Assembly (NCBI RefSeq): GCF_020509005.1
Contig: NC_063015.1
Coordinates: forward strand, 2,852,001 to 2,916,000
Length of the DNA stretch: 64,000 nucleotides
Origin: Fulvia fulva
Lineage: Eukaryota; Ascomycota; Dothideomycetes; Mycosphaerellales; Mycosphaerellaceae
Direction: 5' to 3'
The notes under the pieces are model-generated. The model worked only from the letters and a program-made list of their open reading frames with translations. It was not told the origin of the DNA and did no database searches. How positions within the stretch are numbered: position 1 is the stretch's first letter; every line of letters begins with the position of its first letter. The position numbers were made by a program, and so were the translations under genes. Below, one piece after another: positions 1-10,709 of the stretch.

Positions 1-1
1 T

Positions 2-217
<216 letters not shown>

Positions 218-1948
218 ACTGCTACGAAGATAATGATTGACGGAAGAAGCTACTTTTGACGAAGGAAAAAGCAGAGGGAAGAAGACGGATAAGATGGCTT
301 CTTGAAACATGATGAATATATACCGCCTGCTGTAGCTGTACCTTCGAACGTATGCTACACTAACTTCGACAACAACCTGAGCTTCCGATGTGTATCTCCT
401 GAACTTCCAGACTCCTGACGCTTGAGAAGTTTTCGACATACTGATCCACCGTACCTGCAGTAGTGACAGCAAGAAGGTGGCACGACATCAACAGATCTCG
501 ATCCCAAGCTTGACGGCAGTGAGTGCTCCACCTGCTCGTACCCACATTGGCACCTCCCACAAACTGGAAGGCCGAGGATCTGCCATGTTCAATGTTCGTG
601 AACGCTCGGACACGACACGACACGGCACGCGTAGACCAACGACACCTACTAACTCATCTCAGTATTCTCTATTTCACTGGGCACCATCTACCCTCGAAGT
701 AAAGCGAACTAAGTGACCCTTCGCAAGTCAGATTGGAAAATATCATCATCCCTCATCACTGGTGCAGCGAGGCCACCCCACAGTCCCTCTGAGCTTCGCT
801 AACTGCTAAAACCTCCAGATGGACACAGCATTGGTCTGCAAACAGCCTCAGGTTCTCTTTGTAAACGAGTCAGTCGCGCAACTACTGTACTGTTCCTATC
901 GCGTGCCTGATGACCTGATGACGGCCACAGCCCGCTGCTGGTTGTCCGTTGCTTCAGATAGTGTGATCTCTTTCGAGATGTGCCGGAGTCAAACCCTGTT
1001 GTACACATGGCGCTATCCACGCAGAGCTGCTCAAGCGGAGACCTAGATGAATAGTTGCGTTGGCATGACTGTCAGCAGGACCTCGAGCTGTGCAATAGCT
1101 GCGAATGATGTCGGTGATACGGATGTCGTTCCAGGCTGAAGAGTGTTGTAATAGAGAGACCCTTTCTCCCTCGGAAATGCACGTCACTTTGGAGGCGTTT
1201 TAGCGTGTGTGTGGCACCATTACCATTTGGTGATGCCCGCGAGCAAAGTCATCCTGGTTTCTCGAAGCGCGGCAGAACAACGCACCAGCTGAAGAGGGCA
1301 TAGCTTGTGCTTGCTCGAGCTTGACGTGGGTGTCGAAGTGTTGTGCTCTGCTGTTCGTCGAGGGTGCAGACCACTCGATGCCGCGTGATTGATCATTCTC
1401 CGTCCACATCACCGTCGTGGTGTTCATTGTCTTGTGCTGTACATCCACTTCCTTCGATCTGCTGGCATCACCAACATCTGTCTATGCTTAGCAAAGACCA
1501 GCAGATATCGATCATCGCCGGTAGAGCATCCCACATTCCTTGCATAAGCATTGACCGAGCTGCCCTTCACTCCGGAAAACGTCGCTAGGCCTCAGATCGC
1601 GTGAAACGCACTCCGACTTACTCTCAGGCGCGTAGGAACAGCTGCAGGATGATCGAAGCGCGACCATAGCTCCCTCACGAACGACACCGACACGGACACG
1701 GTACACGACCTCAATGGGAAGACGCACATATCGCTAGGCATTGCGGCGTCGGTTGGCTGCAGACAGAGGCCCTTGCCCGCTGAATGTGTTTGATGACAAC
1801 ACACCGCCTGCATCTTGGAAGCAAGAACGGTGTTGGGAGGAGGCGGCATCTTGATCAAGCGAGACGTCCGGTCTCATGCTCATCAAAAGCCGGGACTTGG
1901 TGGTAATTCAACTGCTTGGCCGAAGACTGAGCCCGCGAAGTGAGCAGT
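218..1948. other. intergenic, no gene recognised
   Basis: About 1.7 kb between the mannitol dehydrogenase stop and the F-box gene. All ORFs are under 90 codons, overlap each other on both strands and show no recognisable motif. It presumably holds the 3' UTR of the left gene and the promoter of the right gene. Confidence 0.6.
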
Positions 1949-4921
1949 ATGCGCCGACACCCACTGCGCTCCTTGCAGACATCACGCGGCGCCGCTCCTT
2001 CCGACGCTGTGAGCCTGATACAGAGCTATGACTCTGAGCTGAACCCGTCGCGACCCGTCAGAGGCTCCCCTCTAGGCTCTTCGACAGACACAGGTCTCCC
2101 GCTGGAGCTCCTCGACCGCCTCAAAGCCTTTCCACTCTTCTCCAGCGCGCCGGAGAGCTTCCTCCTATCCATCGGCAGAAGTCTACGTCCCAGCATCTAC
2201 CAGCCCGCACAGGAAATCATCAGAGAAGGCGAGGATGCGAAGGCCATGTATTGGCTCGTGCGCGGCTCTGTCCGTGTCACGAGCAGAGATGGCGAGAGCA
2301 CATATGCAGAGCTGAAGCCGGGCGCCTTCTTTGGCGAGATCGGTATTCTGATGGACATGCCCCGCACTGCAAGCATTGTGGCCAGCATACGAAGTCTGGT
2401 GGTCAGGCTGAACAAGGAGGACCTGCAGAAACAGCTCCCATCGTACCCGGATGTTGAGAGAGCGATCAGAGACGAGGCCCTGGAGAGACTGTCGATACTG
2501 AAGAGGAAGAAGAAAGAGCAAGGCGTGAGTCCTCATAGTGGTCAAGATGGCAGCATACGGCCTCCCGCGGCACCGCGAAAGCGATCGCGAGACTGGATTG
2601 CAGGAGATGTTGAGATGGGCGAGGCAGGATCGTTGGAGGATGGCGAAGTGACAAGCAACAAGAAGAGGAAATCTCCGTCTCCAGGCATCGCGGAGGTCGC
2701 GGCTTCGAGCGGGTTGGGCAGTTCTCCCTTGACTGTTCGGCAACTGCTCAAAGAGCTGCCTCTCTTCTCTGGACTGCCGGCGGACATATTGCACTTTCTG
2801 GGCGTCAATGCTCAACCCGTGTCATACCCACCTTTTACGGAAATCGTGAAGCAAGGGTCCAGTGGAAGGGAGGTATACTTCATCATCAAGGGTGATGTTG
2901 AGGTGCTCACAGAGGTTCCCGGCTCCGCGAGTGCTCCCACGTCGCTCAGCCCTAATACCGGAACGAATGGAAACACGCCACAGCCAGAGCTACGCATACG
3001 TGCTCGCCTTACGGCAGGGCAGTACTTTGGCGAAGTTACAAGTTTGAGCTTATCACCGGGTCGAACAGCTACTGTGCGAAGCGTCAATGCTGTTGAATGT
3101 CTTCTTATCAACGGAGATGTGCTAGACAGCTTATGGCGAAGATGCAGTCCGCACCTTCGGCAGCAAGTAGAAAGCGAAGCCAAGAGGCGCCTCACTGCTG
3201 CACGAAAGGACGATGATGTTGTAATGGCAGATGTCGGAGCATCTCTTGGTCAACACACTAGCACAACAGATGCCACAACCCAAGGAGTGGACACGTCAGG
3301 ACAGGACGACAACGACTGGCGCAAGGATCTCCCTACTGTCAAGTTCGAGGAGCCGTTGGACCTGGACGGTCCCTCGCACTCACCTACGATGGTGCCCCAG
3401 ATGGAGCCCATTGACCCAGATCCATTCTTCAACGAGAACCTTGACAACATGCGAGCAAAGTCTCGAAGATCATCGTTGGCGCCACCCTTGCCTCCAGCCG
3501 ATGGACAGCTCTCTGCTCTGACAGAACATCGTACGCCTAGTCCTCCATCGGTGCGAGTCATATCGTCTTCGCCGCTCAAGCCAGCACAGTACCACAAGTT
3601 ATCACCGACCTCTTCCCCAGCGGCTGCTTCGCCGAGCTCTTCGCTACGGCTAAGCCCTGTGGCTAGCAGGCGGCCAAGTCTTGTAAGAAGTCCTTCCAAC
3701 TATGGACAAGGCAAGCTGCCAGACTCCGTACTGGTCAAAGTGCTGAAGAAGCTCGATCTGGCCCAACTCATGCGGTGCCGACAAGTGAGTGGGCATTGGC
3801 ACCAGCTTATATCCAACTCCGCAGAGGTGATAACTTTCCTCGACTTGGCCAAGTATAACAGGTGCGTGACCGATGAAGCTCTAAGAGATGTCATTGTTCC
3901 ATTCATCGGCAATCGCCCTACTGAGATCGACATGTCAAACTGTTTCCATGTTACGGACGAAGGCTTCAAGATCCTCACGGATGCTTGCGGCGAATCAGCA
4001 AGAGTCTGGAAGATGAAGTCAGTGTGGGACGTCACTGCACCTGCAGTCCTCGCTCTCGTGGAGAAGGCCAAGCAACTGGAAGAGATAGACCTCAGCAACT
4101 GCCGAAAAGTGGGCGATAACCTTCTTGCGCGAGTAGTTGGCTGGGTTGTACCAGAGACGAAACCCGGACAACAACCTATGCAGCCCTCACATCCACTCAA
4201 CGGAAAGCGACCACCCTCGAAGCGGCACTCGTCCTCTCTGACAGTACCTGGTCAGGACGCTCAGCCTCCGCCGCCGGGCACAGTCGTTGGAGCACCGAAA
4301 TTGAAACGCCTCACGCTCTCATACTGCAAGCACGTCCAAGATCGCAGTATGGCACATATCGCAATTCATGCTGCCGACCGCCTGGAAAGCCTTGACCTGA
4401 CAAGGTGTACCAGTATCTCAGACGCCGGCTTCCATTCCTGGGGTGTGTACGACTTCCGTAATCTCAAGAGACTTGTGCTTGCCGACTGCACCTACTTGAG
4501 CGACCAAGCTATCGTCGGAGTAGTGGGCGGCTGTCGGGGTCTCAGAGAGCTGGACTTGTCTTTCTGCTGCGCACTCTCCGACACGGCGACAGAAGTCCTC
4601 AGTCTCGGATTACCACAACTACGGAAACTGGATATGGCGTTCTGCGGGTCTGCTGTCAGCGATAACAGCTTACGATGCATTGGACTTCATCTCCTCGAGC
4701 TGCGATACCTGAGCGTACGCGGTTGTGTTCGAGTCACTGGCGTCGGCGTCGAAAGTGTTGTCGAAGGGTGTCGATACCTTGAATTCTTCGACGTCAGCCA
4801 GTGCAAGAACCTGCGCCCTTGGCTGGAGCGAGGCGGTGTGCAAAGAGTCAATGGATCTGGAGCGAGGAATGTCAGATTTGACATTGTGGCTGATGGATCT
4901 TGGAGGACAGATGCGAGGTGA
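1949..4921 (+). CDS. F-box/LRR protein with two cyclic-nucleotide-binding domains
   Basis: An intronless 990-codon ORF. The frame is open from a GTG at 1940, but the first ATG is at 1949 and is taken as the start. Domain order: cyclic-nucleotide-binding fold A (about residues 55-180; FGEIGIL then PRTAS), a basic/acidic linker, fold B (about 265-415; FGEVTSLSL then GRTATV), a Ser/Pro-rich linker, an F-box (about 587-630; LPDSVLVKVLKKLDL), then AMN1-like leucine-rich repeats to the end (repeated LxxLDLxxCxxIsD pattern). Both cassettes keep the Glu of FGE and the Arg that contact the cyclic phosphate in PKA regulatory subunits, so ligand binding is plausible. By family logic it would be the substrate receptor of an SCF ubiquitin ligase, possibly gated by cAMP or cGMP; that gating is inference. 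I recall similar architectures in other filamentous ascomycetes, without a characterised function. Confidence 0.92.
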   Translation: MRRHPLRSLQTSRGAAPSDAVSLIQSYDSELNPSRPVRGSPLGSSTDTGLPLELLDRLKAFPLFSSAPESFLLSIGRSLRPSIYQPAQEIIREGEDAKAMYWLVRGSVRVTSRDGESTYAELKPGAFFGEIGILMDMPRTASIVASIRSLVVRLNKEDLQKQLPSYPDVERAIRDEALERLSILKRKKKEQGVSPHSGQDGSIRPPAAPRKRSRDWIAGDVEMGEAGSLEDGEVTSNKKRKSPSPGIAEVAASSGLGSSPLTVRQLLKELPLFSGLPADILHFLGVNAQPVSYPPFTEIVKQGSSGREVYFIIKGDVEVLTEVPGSASAPTSLSPNTGTNGNTPQPELRIRARLTAGQYFGEVTSLSLSPGRTATVRSVNAVECLLINGDVLDSLWRRCSPHLRQQVESEAKRRLTAARKDDDVVMADVGASLGQHTSTTDATTQGVDTSGQDDNDWRKDLPTVKFEEPLDLDGPSHSPTMVPQMEPIDPDPFFNENLDNMRAKSRRSSLAPPLPPADGQLSALTEHRTPSPPSVRVISSSPLKPAQYHKLSPTSSPAAASPSSSLRLSPVASRRPSLVRSPSNYGQGKLPDSVLVKVLKKLDLAQLMRCRQVSGHWHQLISNSAEVITFLDLAKYNRCVTDEALRDVIVPFIGNRPTEIDMSNCFHVTDEGFKILTDACGESARVWKMKSVWDVTAPAVLALVEKAKQLEEIDLSNCRKVGDNLLARVVGWVVPETKPGQQPMQPSHPLNGKRPPSKRHSSSLTVPGQDAQPPPPGTVVGAPKLKRLTLSYCKHVQDRSMAHIAIHAADRLESLDLTRCTSISDAGFHSWGVYDFRNLKRLVLADCTYLSDQAIVGVVGGCRGLRELDLSFCCALSDTATEVLSLGLPQLRKLDMAFCGSAVSDNSLRCIGLHLLELRYLSVRGCVRVTGVGVESVVEGCRYLEFFDVSQCKNLRPWLERGGVQRVNGSGARNVRFDIVADGSWRTDAR

Positions 4922-5344
4922 TGAAGGGTGAGTACAGACACATGGATGAACAATATGGATGGATGTCATGCATGCATGCATTTACGTGAGCGAGGCGTCT
5001 GGGATCTCTGGGATCTGATGATGTAGGATATGGATTTTGTTGGAGTTCGACATGTGTCTGGGGATATGATCCTGTTGTGGCGTATGTTGATTCGAGTGCC
5101 AGAGATAGCAATTTTGCTGCCAATGTACAGGAGTTCTCGATGCCGCTTTGCTTGCTTCGGTTTGCTTGATAGCAGGGATAAGAAGTACGAGCCATCATTT
5201 CGTGCTGATTTCGTGACTCGCGACACGATCCTTGCTCGACACCTGCAGTGTTTGAGCAGGTCAAAGACTCCTTCCCCCTGGCACCATTGTCAGCAAGCTC
5301 TGCCAGCACACAATCCCAGCTGGGCAACACTTTGGCCCTATCTG
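4922..5344. other. intergenic, convergent 3' ends
   Basis: The short spacer between the F-box gene (+) and the monooxygenase (-), which converge here. It holds a CATG/CATGCATG-rich stretch near 4968-4982 and no supported gene. Confidence 0.6.
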
Positions 5345-6568
5345 TTACGCCGACGGCTTACTCTCGAACTGATATCCCGGAAGCTCAATCGCAGTCGCAG
5401 GAGGATTGAACGACGCACCAAACCAGCCCAAGATACCTGTCCACGCCACGAAGCCCAAGAACGTGTAAAGAATCTTGATTCCCCAAGCCGTGTCCGGATT
5501 CGCCAAACTCGGAGCACCTGGAGCCAGCTTCTGAGCAATGTCCACGAACTTACGCATGCGCTCTTCATACGACTTGAAAGCCATCGCGACATCGTTGGGT
5601 TGCTTTGCCAGCTCTCCGGCTAGAATGTATGCCCCGACCACCCCAACGGTGGTGCCCATCCCGGAGATGGGTGAAGGACAATAGCCAGCGTCACCCGCCA
5701 CTACGACTCGGCCTTGAGACCAGCTTGGGAGCTTCACTTGCGCGACTTTCTGCATGTAGAAGTCGTCTGCTTGTGGCAGTGCTTTCAGGACACGGTCGGT
5801 CTCCCAGCCTGCATTCTGGAACAGCCGGAGCCAGTGAGCCTTCTGCTCAGCCATGTCGGCTTTGACCAGGTGGTCCAGCTTGTCGTCCTTCGGCATAACC
5901 CACAGCGAGACTCTGCTCGATCGACCAGCGTCAGGACGAATCAGCACCATTCTCTTGCCAGGTGCATTGTACCATCTGGCCCAGTAGCTGTCGCTTGGTG
6001 AAGGAGGGATTGTGAACCATGCAGTCCATTGTCCGAGGTCGTTGACGCTGGACTGGGAAATGTCGGAACCAAATGCAAGTTTTCTGGTAGCGCTGTTCCA
6101 ACCATCTGCTGCGATCAGCACGTCAGCATGGATGGTCTTGCCGCTTTCGAGCTGTATATCGATTCCCTCATCGTCCTCGGAGAATGACCTGACACTATCG
6201 CCGAAACGATACGTTACATGGCCCTTGCTGTGCTCATATAGAATATTGGCCAAGTCGCCTCTCATAATCTCTATATCAGACGTAAACCCTTTCCCATCAT
6301 CGACCGGGAAATCCGCCCAAGATCGATTATCGGCATCCACGAAGCGCAAGCCTTTCTCCTCGGTGGTCTTCGCGCGAATGGCATCTTCAACGCCCATGCG
6401 CTGCAGGACCGTCAATCCATGGCCTCGAATATCGACATTTTGGCCTCCCCTTCGAGGCGCTGGGGCTCGTTCGATGACTGTGACTTCTGCGTTCGCCTGG
6501 GCGAGGAAGTATGCTGCGACCGGTCCAGCGATGCCTGCACCGCTGATTACCACTTTGAGAATTGACAT
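5345..6568 (-). CDS. FAD-dependent aromatic-type monooxygenase
   Basis: A 407-aa flavin monooxygenase of the PHBH fold. The frame extends to a TTG at 6583, but the first ATG (6568, giving MSILKVV) lies directly before the beta1 strand, so it is chosen. Near the N-terminus is the dinucleotide-binding GxGxxG (GAGIAGPVAAYFLAQA) followed by the acidic end of beta2 (VIERAP). In the middle comes the DG motif (DVLIAADGWNSATRKL), and later the second FAD motif (GRVVVAGDAGYCPSPISGMG). It would hydroxylate a small organic substrate using NAD(P)H and O2; substrate unknown. The C-terminal tail has a hydrophobic stretch (ILYTFLGFVAWTGILGWFG) that could associate with a membrane. It stands alone, convergent with the F-box gene, so the context does not reveal a pathway. 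TetX-like and salicylate-hydroxylase-like relatives are the nearest types I know. Confidence 0.9.
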   Translation of the reverse strand: MSILKVVISGAGIAGPVAAYFLAQANAEVTVIERAPAPRRGGQNVDIRGHGLTVLQRMGVEDAIRAKTTEEKGLRFVDADNRSWADFPVDDGKGFTSDIEIMRGDLANILYEHSKGHVTYRFGDSVRSFSEDDEGIDIQLESGKTIHADVLIAADGWNSATRKLAFGSDISQSSVNDLGQWTAWFTIPPSPSDSYWARWYNAPGKRMVLIRPDAGRSSRVSLWVMPKDDKLDHLVKADMAEQKAHWLRLFQNAGWETDRVLKALPQADDFYMQKVAQVKLPSWSQGRVVVAGDAGYCPSPISGMGTTVGVVGAYILAGELAKQPNDVAMAFKSYEERMRKFVDIAQKLAPGAPSLANPDTAWGIKILYTFLGFVAWTGILGWFGASFNPPATAIELPGYQFESKPSA

Positions 6569-7403
6569 GGAGAGCGGTGTCAATGATCACTTTCACGACG
6601 GCGCTCCTGCTTTTATCTCCACCGCGACTTCATGACGCTAGTGTTTGAGACTGCACGATTCGAGACGGCTTTCGGAGCATTTATGGATGGAAGCATCGTG
6701 AAAGTCATGATATACTGGTCCTTTTCCCGCGACGTACCTTTGTGATACAGTTTCCGATGGATCATCACATCACCCGCTGCCTGGACGACCATCTATCGCT
6801 TGCCGTCGCCAAGTCATGACAGGCAGGACGGCATTCGGCGGCCCGATTGTGCTGCAGTTCAACGTCACCATTTCCCCTCGCAAGTCCACATGTGCAGTCT
6901 GTTTCGCGCCAACACCATCCGCTGCGACCACAAACAGAATGATCGAAGCGCAGGAATTGAGCCGTCACCCTTACTTTTAGGCTGATGATTGGGCCGGTGG
7001 CTTGGACCTTCACAATGACATCTGGGAAGCGGAGGTCGTGGAGGATGGCTGCGTTGTGCTATGCCTGTTCCTGACGACAGCTCTTCCAAGCCCTGGAAAG
7101 AGTGCTTGAGCATGCTACGGTGAACGCCATGGCAGCGGCGATACTCTGGTCGATTAAATGACATGCTGCATGCGAGCAAGATGTGTTCCAGGCATGTAAA
7201 AGGGCTGCTTTCGCGTGGTCTTTCATGGACCTTCGGCCGCTGTATTGTCTTGTTTTGCTTGTAGGAGAATGGCTTCTGCCGGTGCATTGTTCCTCGCTAT
7301 GGTGTTCCTTCGTAAATGGTATGCAAGACAGGCGTTGAGCATACTGACAGCAAGATAGCACAAACAAGTACGCGAGCAGTCCCGATCCTCGGCCCACAGT
7401 TCA
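6569..7403. other. intergenic, no gene recognised
   Basis: Upstream of the monooxygenase and of the GH31 relic. Small ORFs of at most 140 codons lie on both strands with no family signature. Parts may belong to the lost 5' end (signal peptide exon) of the GH31 relic. Confidence 0.5.
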
Positions 7404-8716
7404 ATGCTGCCCCCCAGCTTGACTCCGATCATCTACGACAACACTGCTCCCGATGCGCAAAAGTGTCCGGGCTACAAAGCTTCGAATCAGGAAGACACCG
7501 CTCAAGGTTTCACGGCTCATCTGACTATCGCCGGGGCCAACTGTCAGGCGTACGGCAACGACATCTCTGACCTTCTGCTAGAGGTCCAATATCAAACCAT
7601 GAACCGTCTTGATGTCCGGACTACAGAGCCCAAGGGTCAGGCATTGCTAAGAGACAAACGCCAGAATCGGTTCGAACCAGCCTGCGGCACCCTCTCCACA
7701 TCGGCCATCATACCGGCTGAAGGGGAGAGTTGAACATACATAAGCCGCTACAATATGCAGATCTGTTGAGAGTCCTCACCTTCTCCTGCGAAACAACTCG
7801 ATGCAGCAATTCTGGACTTTCGATTTCCATCAGACGAGCTGGGAATATGAGAACATCTCGGTCATGCGTGATGTCGCTCAAGGGTACAAGGATGCCAACA
7901 GTCCACTTGAGTGCGTGTTTGTGGAACGACCTCGATGGTGACAACCTCTACCGTGACTTCACGAGCGACAACAATACGTTTCCAGATTCTGGGATGAGGG
8001 AATGGATCGCCGAGCTGCATGCTAATGGACAGTACTGTCATGCGCACTCTTGCGTGGGAATTTCCCGAAGACGAGACATTGAAGGGCACATATGCACAGT
8101 TCATGCTCGGGCCTTCGATCGTGGTCACTCCAGTCTTGGTCCCGAACGTCGACACGGTCTCCGATGTCTTCCCTGGCATCGGCGAAGGCACGAGGTGGTA
8201 CGACCGGTACACTTTGCAGGAGGTCGTTGACGCCACACCACAGGGGAACGTCACTATGGCCGCACCATTGGAGCACATTGATGTCCACGTTGGCTGAGAA
8301 TCTGTCCTTCCACTGCAGACGCCAGGCTACATCACTGCAGAAACGAGAAATGGCTCGTTCGGCCTCCTGGTCACGCTCGATGATGACGCAGCCGCTTCTG
8401 GGAGCCTGTATCTCGACGACGGGTTGCAGTCTTGAGCCTGGGGAGACGAAGTTGGTGAAGTCCAAGCACGGAAATGACCCTTTGACATCAAAGGATCGAG
8501 GGCAAGTACAAAGCAGCGGCCGCGCTCGTGACCATTTCGGGGATCACAGGACACCTTGCAGGTCTATCGTTGAGCATTGGTCTTCAGCCGTGCAAAGTTG
8601 GCCGAGTCGTAGTCGAGCCGAGCAAGGGTGTCATACGATTCAGTGGGTTGGATGAGTTTACGTCGAACTGGGCATGGGAAGGAGAGATGAGGATGGAGTT
8701 GAGCTTTGATCGTTGA
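7404..8716 (+). pseudogene. Decayed, internally deleted GH31 alpha-glucosidase
   Basis: Fragments of a secreted family-31 glycosidase appear in the right order on one strand but in different frames. (1) 7404-7640: N-terminal domain, YDNTAPDAQKCPGYKASN and LTIAGANCQAYGNDISDL. (2) About 7806-7945: start of the catalytic barrel, FWTFDFHQTSWEYENISVM, then out of frame WNDLDGDNLYRDFTSDN. (3) About 7990-8040: MREWIAELHANGQY. (4) 8035-8297: post-catalytic part, LAWEFPEDETLKGTYAQFML and VVTPVLVPNVDTVSDVFPG. (5) About 8330-8470: GSFGLLVTLDDDAAASGSLY-type C-terminal sheet. (6) 8528-8716: the end, with a natural TGA. The barrel segment that should carry the catalytic nucleophile and acid/base is missing between (3) and (4), and several frameshifts and stops separate the pieces. 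The gene is therefore non-functional. Confidence 0.85.
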
Positions 8717-9268
8717 AGTGATATCGTCACTGGTAGCTGAAACGTGTGGTCAGTGTTGGAAGCTATCAATTTGCCTCTTGTGCTTACTGCTTTCTTCACG
8801 ATTCACTTCTGCGCCGGAAGCTGAAGCTGAGTGTTGATGTCGCATTGGTCTATCACGCCGAAACACTGCCATCTAGGGAACGAGAGTGTATCTGGTGGTG
8901 ATTTTGCTCACAACGCTCACATCGCCGGCGACCTCATCAAGAACACTACTGAGTCTGCGATGCACTGCCAAGAGCCCGTGACTGGGTGTCTATGATTTCT
9001 GCGCAAGGCAAAGACCACTCTCGACTATGGCCAGATCGCTTCGTGTACAGAATAAGGGTGCTACGACTAATGCAACACATAAGCGCTTGGCGGATCTGGA
9101 ACCACGTGGCCGGGCCTTTCGTGGAGGTTCGGGGCCGTAACTTAGCAAGACGATCTACGGCACCGACAGCGTTGACCGAGCGAGCAGCTTGCAGTCCAAT
9201 ACGGGCAGGCGTATGTCAGTGTGCGTAGTTTCAGATCTAGACTTCCTGGGCTTAAGACTATCACAAAG
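8717..9268. other. intergenic with possible coding residue
   Basis: No intact gene. Around 8890-8995 one frame reads protein-like (IAGDLIKNTTESAMHC) before a stop, but I recognise no family. It lies between the GH31 relic and the LINE insertion site. Confidence 0.4.
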
Positions 9269-9281
9269 AGCTGCGTATGTA
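9269..9281. repeat. Target site duplication of LINE copy 1, left copy
   Basis: AGCTGCGTATGTA; the same 13 bases recur at 10697-10709 and enclose the LINE fragment. Confidence 0.85.
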
Positions 9282-10696
9282 GATAGATAGATAGATATTT
9301 CATTAAGCTGTTGTAGTGCCCTTTGGCCTATGCAGCTATGTTATCTTGTTTTCGTATGTACAGAGGGGAAACCGTGTTGGTGAAAACCCCTCCTCCTTCC
9401 CGCCTGTCTTTTCCCCCTGGTTGTCGTCTTAGATTTCCCTTGTTGGGGGTACGCTAGTGTCATGGGCCTGCCCTGATGACTACCCTATCTGCAACCCCCC
9501 TAGCTTCCGCCTCTTGTCTATCCACTCCTCCGTCTCGCTAGCGAGGCTAAACTGCTGGAGGTATCCCTGCTGTAGTATCCACCGAGAGATTCGGCGAATG
9601 TTGCCTTTGTCCCTAATGATTGACTTGTAGTCTCTCCTTCCCGCTTGGTGCCTCCAATTTCCCCTGCCTCTCGCCCACTGCGGGCATCGTAGTAGCATAT
9701 GTTCTGGGTTTTGCGATGGGTGGCCACACTGGCAGGCTGGGCTATGGATGTCTGGTACGCGTCTCCTGAACAGGTAGGCCCTTAATCCAATGTGTTCGGA
9801 CCTGATTTGGATCGCTATGCTTGCTTCGGCCCTTGTCAGGTCCCTATATAGCTGGTAATTGTGTCTCTGGAAGGCTCGGAGTGCTATCGGGCCTGTTGTC
9901 TTAGGGGGCTTCCTTTTCCAGTCCTGCTCCCATAGGCAGCTCGCTATCTGTTCCGCTAGGCTTTGGGTCTTAGCCTTGCTCCCGCCGGCCTGGCGAGTCC
10001 TGCGCTCCTCCTCTTTTCGTGCTAGCCATTCGGTGCTTGTCTGTACGGCCGCAAAGGTAGTAAGGTCATCCTCTTTTTGGCTTGTCCTATGTCCGGCCCC
10101 TCTCCGGTAGCGGCTTTCTATCTTATTCTTTGCCTCCTGGATCGTGGTTTGTACTGGGTAATCTGTCGTCTTTGCCGCGTATTGAATTCTCATTCCCCGG
10201 ATGTATTGGCCGATTGGTGGTGTTCCTGTCTCCATTTCCACCGTGCTTGTTGACGTTGTCTTGTATGCGCCTAGTATCCTACGTAGGTTGCCTGCCTGTG
10301 TCCTGTTTAGGGGTTGCTCTATCCGTTTCGGGATCGGCTTGCCTACGCCTCCTGTTCCCCAAATCTGTGCCCCGTATAACATAGCTGGTCTGACTATCGC
10401 CTTATACATTACTCTTGCCTTGTCGAATGTTGCTCCCCATGTAGACGCCGTAAGCCTCTTTATCGAGGCTTCGTTGACTTGCGCTCGACTCTGGGCTTTC
10501 TTAATCTGTACATTCCAGCTTAGCTTCGGGTCGAGCCAGATCCCTAGTACTCGTAGCTCCGCTGATGGCTTGGTCTCGTAGCCTTGGATTCTTACCGCCG
10601 CCTTCATGTTGTGGTGTGTTCTCGCTTTACTGAAGTGTATAAGTTGGTACTTTTCAGGGGCGAACCGGGCACCATGCTTCTTTGCCCACTCCTCGC
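9282..10696 (-). mobile_element. 5'-truncated Tad/Jockey-like LINE (copy 1)
   Basis: A 1,415-bp non-LTR retrotransposon fragment inserted in minus orientation. Its 3' end (left) finishes in a short GATA-repeat tail (gatagatagatagata) rather than poly(A). Its 5' end (right) stops inside the reverse-transcriptase ORF. A perfect 13-bp direct repeat flanks it, the classic result of target-primed reverse transcription with premature termination. It is co-linear with the longer copy at 58643-64000, where homology continues past the point at which this copy breaks off. Copy 1 keeps TG and CA dinucleotides at sites where the other copy has TA, so it looks largely untouched by RIP. Confidence 0.92.
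9480..10696 (-). CDS. LINE ORF2 C-terminal part (post-RT region with zinc knuckle)
   Basis: An open frame of about 405 element-derived codons without stops. It enters at the 5' truncation point: the frame continues right to 10745 through the target duplication, but that part is host sequence. The first element residues are EEWAKKHGARFAPEKYQLIHFSK, the segment just after the RT palm in LINEs, followed by RVLGIWLDPKLSW (thumb) and MYKAIVRPAMLYGAQIW. Near the end there is a Cys/His knuckle, CQCGHPSQNPEHMLLRC, typical of fungal Tad-clade ORF2 proteins. The catalytic FxDD box is lost by truncation, so the fragment cannot retrotranspose. It is worth noting because it is open while the equivalent region of copy 2 is full of stops. 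Confidence 0.85.
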
Positions 10697-10709
10697 AGCT
10701 GCGTATGTA
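10697..10709. repeat. Target site duplication of LINE copy 1, right copy
   Basis: The second copy of AGCTGCGTATGTA, directly after the element's truncated 5' end. Confidence 0.85.

Noticed and set aside
2183..2815. 210-codon ORF on the minus strand inside the F-box gene
   Set aside because: Antisense shadow of a conserved coding region; no motif of its own.
5030..5623. 197-codon ORF on the plus strand across the monooxygenase 3' end
   Set aside because: Mostly antisense to the conserved C-terminus of the monooxygenase; Arg-rich shadow.
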